In this document: in pieces, positions 26,701 to 35,725 of the stretch
Numbering within the stretch: position 1 is the first letter of the stretch
Layout: each line of letters opens with the position of its first letter
Assembly (NCBI RefSeq): GCF_022458985.1
Contig: NC_061781.1
Span: forward strand, 24,725,001-24,789,000
Source: Mugil cephalus
Lineage: Eukaryota > Chordata > Actinopteri > Mugiliformes > Mugilidae
Direction: 5' to 3'
DNA length: 64,000 nt
Position numbers and translations under genes: made by a program
The notes under the pieces: model-generated
The model's input: only the letters and a program-made list of their open reading frames with translations
Told to the model about the DNA's origin: nothing
Database searches by the model: none

Positions 26701-29700
26701 TCAGAACTCCTGGATGACCCTGAAGTGGTTCTCGATGGAGGGGGGCTCGTCCTCGAAGTGCAGCTTGTTGCTGGGACAGGCCCCGAACTCCTCCAGCGTC
26801 TTGATGAAGTGTCCGTGCTCGCGGCCCACCCAGGCCCGCATCGGGTCTCGCACCTCGTAGGGGGTGACGTGGGCGTGGATGGACACGCCGCTGGCGGCCA
26901 GCTCCCTCAGGACCAGCTTGTCCGTGACCCAGGTCTCGCTGCCCCCCGGGTGCCCCCCGTCCAGCCAGAACATGTCCGTGATGCGCTTGGCGAAGGGCGA
27001 CATGTGCGGGTCGGCCCGGGCCCCGGCCAGCTCGTACACCATCTGGTTCAGGACCACGCAGCCTTTGCTGAAGCCCACCAGGGTCAGAGAGAACCCCGGG
27101 GGGATGGCGTCGGCGCCCCCTTCTGGCTGGAGGGGGTTTGGCAGGTCGGCGCGCTGCATCCCGTGGCTCAGCAGGGCCCTGGGGACCGGGGAGGACAACA
27201 CAACGTCAGCACACAGGGGACGACAACACGGGCCTCGTTCATAGTGACATGGACGGAGGAAACGTTAGGGCCACGAGAAACAAAAAAAAAAAAAGATGAG
27301 AGGAGGAAGATTTCTCTCTTTTTTTGTCATCATGCTCTTTGAAACGAAAAAATCTAATTTTATTTCTATAGCAACTTCACATTTTGACTGACAAAAATAC
27401 AAAAAGTGAGAAAAGAAGAAGGAGACTGATGCTAAACAGGACAAGCTAAAATAAAAGATTAATATCAAACATTTCCATTGTCCTCGTCCACACAGGACTT
27501 CTCCACTTTTACCGTACAGTGCAATAAATTTATCCTATATATATACACTTATATACTGCATGATGTGTCTGTTTTCCTGCTGAGCTCTGAGTCATTGCAC
27601 CGAAAATTCATTTGCATGGAATGAAAATAAATAAATAAAAATATAAAGTTGATGAACACAGTACGATTACATTGTTTATTTTATTAAATAATATTCTTTT
27701 TTTTATTATTTTAATCAAATCTCATTTTATTTTTTACACGTTCTTTAAGAGTGTTTCTTTTATGTGCAGCTAAGCTAATTTACCTCATGGATCCTTAAAG
27801 AACATTAAAAATAGAATGAAGTAAAATGCAGGACACAAATATAGAAACACTCAAATAAAGATAACAATTAAAATACGAGAATATAAAACAGTAAAATAGA
27901 ATAAAATAACTTTAAGACTATGTCATAAACCCAGATTAAGATGTTGTGTGTTTAGTCTACGTTTAAAAGTGTCTCTAACTCCTCTCAGATCCACTGGTGA
28001 CGGTTCCACAGTTTAGGATCCTAGTGGCTGAAAGCAGCATCACCAAATGTTTCTGTTCTATTCTGTGGAACATTTAACCATCTGAGATCCTTTTGAGAAG
28101 CTTTTATTTTATTTCAATTTCTTCAAGGTATCAGGGTTCAGTGGGAACTAAGAAAAAATGAGCATCATCTTTGAACTGGAAGTCGTTTTTGAAAAGAATT
28201 ATGTCCTCATATGTGGACACTTTGAATTATTTCACAGTTACAATAAAGTTTCCAATGTGTAACAAAATATATAAAACTGTTTTTCTTAATGCAAAACTGG
28301 AAACAATAAAATCCCGACGTCCTCAAACGACTTCTTGCTAATTTACTATTAACAGAATAGTCACAGTAGGAAAGTTAATTAGATCCTTCGCTACAACCAG
28401 ACGGGAGACAAACGTGTCCCCTCGTTTAAAAACAGGTCTAAACGAAGCAGAATAAGCTGCCACAAACCTAACGTCCCCATATGAGGACGCCGGGTCTCAG
28501 GAGGATAAAAGATATGAGCCAGAGTTTTTATATTGAGTATAAAGTTCTTTCATTAGTTTTTTTATTGGACTTGCACCAGATCATATCTCACAGATGTTTT
28601 ATTAAGTCTTTGACTGATCCACAGAGTAGAACCAGAACTGTGGATCAATCCACTGGTGGATCTGAGAGTTAGAGACACTGATGCTTTTAAACGTGGAATA
28701 AACACACATCTCTACTATCTGGCTTTTATCTCACAGTCTTATAGTCGTTTCATTCTATTTTACAGTTTTATATTCGTATTTGTTATTTATTATATTTTTT
28801 ATTATCCTTCTATATTTTGTTCTATATTTTTATTCTGCATTTTATCTCATTCTACTTTTAATGTTGTTATATTTTATTATGTTTTCAAATTGTATCAATT
28901 TTATATTCTTATTCATTTATTCGTATTTATTTTTATATTGATCTTATTTTAACTCATCCTTTTTACAGTTTGCATTAGTGTCCATGTCCTTTTTTTGTTG
29001 TTGTTTGTTCCACTTTTTTATATATATTTGTCAATTAAAATGTGAAACACTATGAATAGTATTCACTTGTCCTGAAAGGTGCTACAGAAATAAGATTTGA
29101 CTGATTGTTTGATTCAAGTCCATGAAGTGCTTTAAAAACTAATAAAATAACTTTAAAATCAATACGAAAACTAACGCAGAGCCAGTGTAAGGATTTTAAA
29201 ATAACTCGTGCTGCAGAATTCTGAATGAGTTGCAGCTTGTTAACAATGTTCTTGTGTAGTCGTCCAGTTTGTTCGTTGCATTAGTTTCTCTGTGTTGTTC
29301 ACACAAAAGTTGACCTTTTGAGTCTATAACAACCAGAACATGTGACTGTTTCTACATGAAGTGGTGAAACTAAACTTAGACTTTAGTCACAAAGACATAG
29401 TTTCTCTTTTATCTCACAAACACAGTGTGTTTCTCAGTATGAGGGACCACACGAGCTGGAACAGAGGCTAAGAGGAATAAATAAGATACATAGACATGTT
29501 TATTATAAAGGTGAAATGAAGATGGAGCAAACTCATTAGATTCTAAGGTCCAAAAACAAGGCACTAAAAACAGAAACACTTAAATAAACTAAAATAATAT
29601 TTACAAATGTACACTCAGCAGACGAGACCTGAGACACTTATAGGCAGGAAGACTGTACTTAATTCGACAAGTGAATATGTAAATAAATAAATAGCAGTGG

Positions 29701-32700
29701 CCCTAATGCTCTTCCCTAGTCCAAAGTTTAGTTTCACCACTTCAGAAGTCTTAAAAATTTGCCTTTTTCTCTAAAAAAAAAACATCTACCTCCTCTCATT
29801 TCATGAGCCTGACTTATAAAGTCAACCGTCCACCTGCAGACCTTCTCTAACGTGCAAGGTAATAACCAAACATTCAGTCAAACCCTCCACTTCACCACGC
29901 GACACGACATCAGTCAAGAAGCAAGCGATGGAAAAGCACCTGAGGTGGCAGAAAGCTCCGAACTTGGCCGAGTAGGCAGAGTGCTCCGGAGCCCCGAACA
30001 TGTTGCTCTCTACAAAGTTGTGGTAGCAGCTGAACTTGTGCAGGTACATGCGGGAGGCTCTCACCACCCAGACGTGTCTGTCGGGGAAACGCCGGCCCAA
30101 CGTGACGGCGACCTGCTCCAGACTCCACGACACAAACTGGGCTCCTTCAGGCTGCAGGGCCATCTCCTCCTGGAAGCTCTGCACAAGCAGGTTATCATCA
30201 GTTTACATCTGCATCACACACACCAACAAACACTGGACATCACAAGCAGATCCATTAGACTGGATCTCAGCCAGCTTCACACAAATACAGGAAAAATACA
30301 TCTGTGTAGCAGAAGTTGAAGGACATGAATCAGCACATTGATTTTCTAAACAATAGAAGAGTCTCAGGGAAAAAAGGACATGACTGCAGAAAAACTAAGC
30401 CTCATATTTCAGATAAAAACTAAAAATAACTCCATCTTATCAGGGAACAGTTAGCTACTAGCTAACATTACTCTGATATGCATGCAGAGATTTCTGCAGA
30501 TGAAAAGTCTTGTTTAGAGTAAGTTTCTAAAGACATTTTAGGAAACCACAGACAGAAGTCATATATGTGGGCGCTCTGGCCATAAACACAGTAACGTCCT
30601 CATACGTGCTCTTACTTTGAAAAACAGCAACTTCCAGTTGAAAAATATGAAAAAAACATGCAACTTTTTTGTTTGTCTTCAAACTTTTTTAAATGCAAAT
30701 TCATTTTTTTAAAGTTTTGTTCGTCCATTCTTGACTCTGATAAAGAAAAATGCCTTAAATTTCCATTTGAAGTTTTAAATTTTAAAATAATTTAATACAT
30801 TTTCTGAACAGAAAATCCAATGATCACAACATACATGGACTTTTGTTTTTACTGTTTTAATTTTATTGTGGTTTTTACATAAAGAACCCTGTTTGCTGTG
30901 ATATTAAATGTTAAATATTAAGAAAGAATGATTAAATAAAAAGATATTTGCAGAAGTTATTCATCAGAACTAAACAAAGCTCCGAGATTAAGTCCTGACT
31001 CAAAACAACAGCCTCATTCTGTTTATTTACATGGAAACTGTCGGAGCATCCTCTACAGACGACGGCCTCCTGAGAAATACCACGACACTCTGAGAATATT
31101 AACACCGGCCTGAAGAGCTGCCTAATGAATTGAGGACAGAAACAGAGCAGGCGATATGAAAAGACTGAACGGCCGCTGGGCAGGACTCAGCGTGACTCTG
31201 CTCCCTCAAACACACAAATGTTTCACAAGTCATACTTGTTTACATATCGATGTGCATTCCAGTCAAATGGAGTCCAGATAAACACTGCGGCTGAGCTGCA
31301 GCTCTGTATCTTTAGGGCAACGTGTGATCATTACAAATCCATGATAGAGATAACGGGGCTGAGTTTTCTGAGCTGATGCAACTCGCAGCCAAAACAAACA
31401 GGAGTGGGACCGAACCGGTTTGGCTCTGGTCGGCGCGTAGAACCATCACTGCTCTCAGAAACCACCGGTGACCGTTCACTGAGCTCATAGAGGCGCCGTA
31501 AAAATAAACTCAACTTGATATCAAAGCATCCGAGAGCAGCCAAGTGTGGCGGGGTCAGATATCTGCAGCGATAACCGCCCTCAGACTCACTGCTTTTAAT
31601 TCCCGTGTGTGGCTTTGAATTTGCAGATTGGTGCAAATTAAATTGCACCTTCAAATGAATCTAATTCAACCGGGCTCGATGTGTTACCTCCTGCAGACAA
31701 CAACACACAGGTGATTGAGTTAATAGCATGATATGAGCATATTTCATTTTTACAAGCCCTGAAGAAGGACTGAAACATGTTGCATGATTTTAAGTGATGC
31801 ACACGTTTAAATAAAGGCTTTTTTTTTATTGCACACGTCCTCTTAAGCGCCTCAGCTGCTCACATGCTTCAAATCTGAGATCCTTAAAACTGAGCAGCAC
31901 CAGAGGAATATGTTGTTATACCCGAGCAGCACTCCTGGCAAATTGTTTGTGGCTTTAAATTCCTTTTTACTTTTGCAAATTATTTGACCACAATCCTGGA
32001 AATGAAGCTACACATTAAAGAAACCAAACAGATTATAAAGCTGATTACTTTCAAACCACCACCCATGATTAACTGAATTCAATAAGCTTCTAATAAACAA
32101 GGAATTCCTGAGAAAGTCCTTTTTCCCTCCACTGCCATCAGACTTTGTTCCTATTCGCACATGATATTTGCACTAGTTATTTCACATGCAACTTTTTCTG
32201 TCCTATTTCTATATTGTTACTCAATTGTGTGGACGGCAAAAGAGGAATTTCATTGCACAGGGAACCATGTTTCAATGCACATGAGTCTTAAAGTGGTGCT
32301 TTCATGTGATGATGGATTCATTATAACATGAATCATACGTTACTACTGTACAATAAAAAGCAACAGAAACCAGGCCCTTGCACGCACAACAACACATAAG
32401 AGGAGGAATTACATAGAAGACTGCAATATTTCAACTTCTATTCCTAATTTATTCACGTTTTTAGAAAGAGAAGTGACAGAGCTCAACACTGAGACTCAGG
32501 ACTAAACAGCAATGAGCCCAAATTACACTAATTTTCTTAAGAATTTTCTCTTTTTTTATCTCAATTTTAAAGGATAGTTTATTAAATGTAAACATTCTCC
32601 TAGTTTACTTGTGCGTCTTCTGTGCACTAAAACAAATGTAAAAATCTGGAGTTGTCGTTACTTAAAGGTTATTATGTTATCATATTATTATGTCATTGGA

Positions 32701-34062
32701 AGAGAAGCTGAGGAAACGGGCAACAGCTTCAAAAACCTTCAAGTTCACGTTTCCAGGGACGTGATGTGGTCCTTGAACGCTGCAAACATCATTAAGAACA
32801 GATTTCTACAGATTCATGGTGGAAAGTTCTCTTACCTTCTCCATCACCACCTGATATCGGTTCCTCGCACCATAACTTCATACTAATAACTTAGGGATGT
32901 GCCAATATTTTTCCTTCTGACATCAAGTAATACCAAGAGTCGTATATTAGAGAGAGTCTGGCCAACTATGGATTAAAAGTTAAAATATGCCGCAGTGCTC
33001 AGCCTACAGGAGCGGGACAGGATAGCTTTCCCAGTGTTAAGTTTGAAGTTAACCTTGCCTTATGCTAGCCTTATGCTAGCCTTATGCTAGCTAGTAGTCT
33101 AGACTAAAGTCTTAGAAAATAGCAGCTGGCATCATGTGTGCATTTAATTGTGTAGATAGACAAATTTAATTGACAAGTAACTTTGCCTCGTTACTTTAGT
33201 TATTTGTTTTGCCTCCAGCTAAGCCCCGCCCTTCAAAAAACGTCACACTGTTTACATTCACTGAAGGGGTCTAAAGTCTACAAAGCCCTGGTAATAGCAA
33301 GGCTAACAGCAAGGATACTTTTAATGTCATCTCATGTAAAATGTATTTCATACATCTGGTAAGAATTATATCCAAATATGCCAAATATCAGACAGATTTT
33401 TTTAAAACCTCAAACAAACAAAACTGAAACTAAGACCAGTCGCTCTGACTTCGATATTCTCTTTCATTGTGTTTTTGTAAATACATGCCTCTCTGAATTT
33501 AAGGGCTTCCATCATCGAGGTCTTTCTCAGGTCTTTACTTTTTTAGAACCGATTACAGATTCATAAAAATATTTCTTGTGAGAGCGGACTTGGTATCGAT
33601 ATGTTGATGTTTGGATCGATATCAAAACCACATGTTTAGATGTGGTTTATCGATATTTGTGGATCGATAAGCACATGCCTGTCACAAAGGGTTAACTTTA
33701 ACTGCGGCCGGTTATTATATATCAAATTAGGTTGGTGTGTGGCTCCTGAACTAAAATGAGGGGCTATACGGGATTACAGTGATGCATGTACACCTGTCTG
33801 AAACCCCTCCCCTCCCACTCACCTGTATGTCCCCGTGGAAGAACACCACATGCTTGTTACGGCTCTTCTCCTTCCCCTGTGAGTCGTTCTCACCATCCGT
33901 GTTGTCGGGTCGTAGCAGCAGCAGGTCGTTCACCCTCCCCGGGACCTGTCCGGGGACCTGGGGCAGCCGCTGCAGCCTCTGCAGCCCGGGGCATGCATCC
34001 CTCCCGGCGGGGCTGTGCAGCCCCCGGAGCTCCGAGGATGTCGTCCCCGCTCCAAAGCTCAT
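26701..34062 (-). CDS. c2orf69: C2orf69 homologue (alpha/beta-hydrolase-like, mitochondria-linked), complete
   Basis: Three coding exons on the - strand: 34062-33823, 30178-29940 and 27178-26701 (stop at 26701-26703). They total 957 bases and 318 residues, with phase 0 then phase 2 junctions, both GT-AG. Matches to human C2orf69 include NDLLLL, HVVFFHGDIQ, RMYLHKFSCYHNFVESNMFG, LVGFSKGCVVLNQ, HVTPYEVRDPMRAWVG and PSIENHFRV. GFSKG is a G-x-S-x-G nucleophile elbow (Ser codon 27067-27069), as in serine esterases; the substrate is unknown. Human loss causes a fatal mitochondrial multisystem disease. The human protein is longer (385 aa). Here the low-complexity middle section is missing, and the start MSFGAGTTSS lacks a hydrophobic leader; the upstream in-frame sequence reaches a TAA with no earlier ATG. 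I remember the human gene as two exons, so the 29940/27178 intron may be extra. Confidence 0.95.
27890..28084 (+). repeat. Dispersed fish repeat, first half
   Basis: 'aacccagattaagatg...ggttccacagtttaggatcc' is the front half of a family common in fish introns. Its continuation appears about 1 kb later at 29110-29240, so the element was split by later insertions. Confidence 0.5.
28190..28505 (-). mobile_element. MITE with 'cctgcgtcctcatatgggga' type ends, copy 1
   Basis: The right end 'ccccatatgaggacgccggg' is the inverse of the left ends at 41919 and 55680. 'cgaagcagaataagctgc' is the inverse of 'gcagcttattctgcttc' in the 41919 copy. The other end is near 28193 ('gtcctcatatgtggacactt'). It is inserted within a dispersed repeat. 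Confidence 0.6.
28506..29109 (+). mobile_element. LINE 3' end fragment (L2-like)
   Basis: Positions 28560-28740 encode, with frame slips, a decayed reverse-transcriptase C-terminal tail: 'SRTRTVDQS' and 'DAFKRGINTHLYYLAF', resembling the '...FKRRLKTHLF' end of fish L2-type LINEs. An AT-rich 3' region follows, then the tail 'ggtgctacagaaataagatt' with TGATTG repeats near 29100. It is truncated at the 5' end and noncoding. Confidence 0.5.
29110..29240 (+). repeat. Dispersed fish repeat, second half
   Basis: 'gagccagtgtaaggatttt' and 'cagaattctgaatgagttgc' continue the family interrupted at 28084. Confidence 0.5.
30345..30830. mobile_element. Long-TIR foldback element, copy 2
   Basis: 'agagtctcagggaaaaaagg', 'gttagctactagctaacatt' and 'gcagagatttctgcagatga' match copy 1 at 19120-19240 in the same direction. 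The following 240 bp, up to 'ctgaacagaaaatccaatga', match the inverse of the copy 1 left arm. Confidence 0.6.
31330..31680. promoter_or_regulatory. Candidate conserved noncoding block in c2orf69 intron 1
   Basis: A complex, repeat-free stretch with balanced composition between AT-rich intron sequence. It contains GATA-like and homeobox-like words ('gcagcgataaccgccc', 'caaattaaattgcacc'). Its regulatory nature is only inferred from composition; no alignment was possible. Confidence 0.3.
31745..31840 (+). repeat. LINE/Penelope-like 3' tail fragment
   Basis: 'ctgaagaaggactgaaacat' followed by 'aataaaggctttttttttat' resembles the closing segment of a dispersed fish retroelement family. Its class is uncertain. 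Confidence 0.35.
32110..32360 (+). mobile_element. Non-LTR retrotransposon tail fragment
   Basis: 'ctccactgccatcagacttt' and, further on, 'gaggaatttcattgcacagg' have the layout of the 3' end of fish non-LTR elements, with a short decayed coding end and then an A/T-rich tail. It is truncated and noncoding. Confidence 0.4.
32893..33690. mobile_element. DNA transposon remnant with TATCGATA-rich ends
   Basis: Starts 'agggatgtgccaatattttt' and ends 'tggatcgataagcacatgcc', an imperfect inverted pair, with many TATCGAT words in the last 130 bp. The interior includes a short triplicate 'ccttatgctag' at about 33058-33092 and a segment 'cgtatattagagagagtctg' that matches the tip of the MITE at 38296. 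Confidence 0.5.
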
Positions 34063-34500
34063 GGTTTGGCAGCAGTTATCAAAGCGAAGCCCACCACAGC
34101 CTCTCTGGTGCCCTGGTGCATGGATTTAAATGAGAGAAAAAGAGTTGGTTGGTTTTCGGTCTCTGCGCAGTCAATCCATGAAGCTGCTGCTGCCACCGAT
34201 AGCGTCAACACAAGGCCCGAGAGGTTTATTACGACGCACCGACAAAAATACGTATCAGCATACGTCGTATTCTTCCGTTGGCCATCTTAAAAATCGTTTA
34301 CTTTTTTACTGTTTTCTCCACAAAGAGGCGCTGTTTATCAAAAACAAACCAGAAACGCTGCCCCAGTTTGCCTGGGTTCAACTTACGTTAGAGCTTCTGC
34401 GCATGCCCAAACATCGTCTCCAAAGATGATCATTGGCGAGATGGTTCCCTGCCACGCACTTCCGCTTCCGACACTGGTGACAAAATAAACATCTAAACGA
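34063..34500. promoter_or_regulatory. Shared head-to-head promoter region of c2orf69 and ftcdnl1
   Basis: The only GC-rich, CpG-containing segment between the divergent starts. It carries GGCCATCTT at 34280-34288 (inverse AAGATGGCC, YY1-like), TGCGCATGC at 34398-34406 (NRF1-like) and CTTCCGCTTCCG at 34459-34470 (two ETS/GABP-like cores). There is no TATA box. An untranslated first exon of ftcdnl1 probably lies here or just downstream, because the first coding exon is preceded by an acceptor-like sequence. Confidence 0.5.
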
Positions 34501-35711
34501 CTATATCCATCAGTAATTATGAGTAAATGTTAACTGTCGCTAATACTGATTGTAAAGTATTTTTTATAATACTATTATAGCCATAAAGGCATTAATTCAG
34601 GACAGAGATGGACCCAGTGTTTAGCTAACGGGAGTGAACTATCTTGCAAGCTTTAGCTAAACACTCTAAAATCTAAACGGTGCTGCACACTTCGGTACGT
34701 GTCCGAAAATCTGAACAAACGGGGATTTGTTTGTGTTTCTCCAAACGAACAGCCCCGTGGTTACGTAGAGTACAACCTCACATGACGAGAGAAAGTGCAT
34801 TAACTTTTGCGTCGAGTGATCCACTGACATGTTGGCTGCTGCCACATGCTTTGACTCGAACACTGCATCCAGTTAGTTAGTTAGTTAGCAACAAGTTGAA
34901 CTTTGAACCTGTTCCCTAACAGGTACATGGTTGCAGATATGGAGCAACTCTACTCTTGATGATCCCAACAGGCTGCGTTGTAAAAAACTGTTGCACGCTT
35001 GAATGATTAAGTCTGGACATAAGGAAACTCCCTTCACCTGCATAAAGGTAACTCAACAAACATTTTACAGGCTGCAGCAGCTCACATCCACTGGATGTTT
35101 TATAATATTATCTGTATTGTTATTGTCACTTGAGCCACATGGCAAAAGCTCCACAAACGAGCTGTAGATGTCTATGGAGGACCAACTCTGCCATAATTAC
35201 AATTAAATAAATGCCTAAATATTTATGCTATAAATAAATGCATTACTGCTATTTATTTATTTATTTATTGATGCACAGACTTCATGCACAATTAAATGTA
35301 ATGCAGATGAGGGGACTGTCCATACTCGCTGAACTTTTCGTCTATTGGTTGATCTGCGTTGTACACCACACAATACATATTTTTAGGTATTTATTTATGG
35401 CATAAATATATATTTAGGCATTAACTGGTTTATTTATTTATGGAATATATCTGTAGTATTTTTGAATCTATTCATTTATTTTTAATTAAGGGTAGAGCTG
35501 GTCCTCCGTAGATGGGATCCTCATTTCAATATATTCCACTTAATACCAAGGAGCAGAAACAGTTATTATTTTGTAGGTGTAGGTGCAACATTGATACATT
35601 AAGAGCTTTTACTTTAAAGTGACGCTTCCTGCATCCCATCATAGAGACATAGACATTTCACTTTATTGTTTAGTAGCTCTAATACTGTAACTTGCTTCAT
35701 CTCTCGCCTCA
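34501..35711 (+). other. Spacer / probable 5' UTR intron of ftcdnl1
   Basis: Mostly unique sequence with a (TTAG)n run at about 34873-34888 and a foldback MITE (35167-35514). It ends in a good pyrimidine-rich acceptor (cttcatctctcgcctcag, ending 35711). Confidence 0.5.
35167..35514. mobile_element. Foldback MITE with TCTAYGGAGGACCA ends
   Basis: The left end 'tctatggaggaccaactctg' and the right end 'gagctggtcctccgtaga' are inverted repeats. The interior is AT-rich and itself partly palindromic ('aaataaatgcctaaat' versus 'atttaggcattaac'). About 350 bp long, non-autonomous, upstream of the ftcdnl1 start codon. Confidence 0.7.
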
Positions 35712-35725
35712 GTCTGGTCAGAAAC

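Larger units (their letters stand above)
27179..29939 (-). other. c2orf69 intron 2 with nested repeats
   Basis: A 2.76 kb intron, phase 2. From 27300 to 27890 it is AT-rich with no recognised element. From 27890 to 29240 it is a dispersed repeat split by a MITE and a LINE 3' end. From 29240 to 29900 it is unique AT-rich DNA. Confidence 0.7.
30179..33822 (-). other. c2orf69 intron 1
   Basis: A 3.6 kb phase-0 intron. It contains a long-TIR foldback element (30345-30830), a unique enhancer-like block (31330-31680), a LINE-tail fragment (32110-32360) and a TATCGATA-type DNA transposon (32893-33690). No exon was recognised. Confidence 0.7.

Noticed and set aside
26518..27342. 274-codon open frame on the + strand
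   Set aside because: It is the antisense of c2orf69 exon 3, whose - strand translation matches a known family over its whole length.
29852..30319. 155-codon open frame on the + strand
   Set aside because: Antisense of c2orf69 exon 2.
33779..34133. Two + strand frames of about 115 codons
   Set aside because: Antisense of c2orf69 exon 1; GC-rich sequence keeps frames open by chance.
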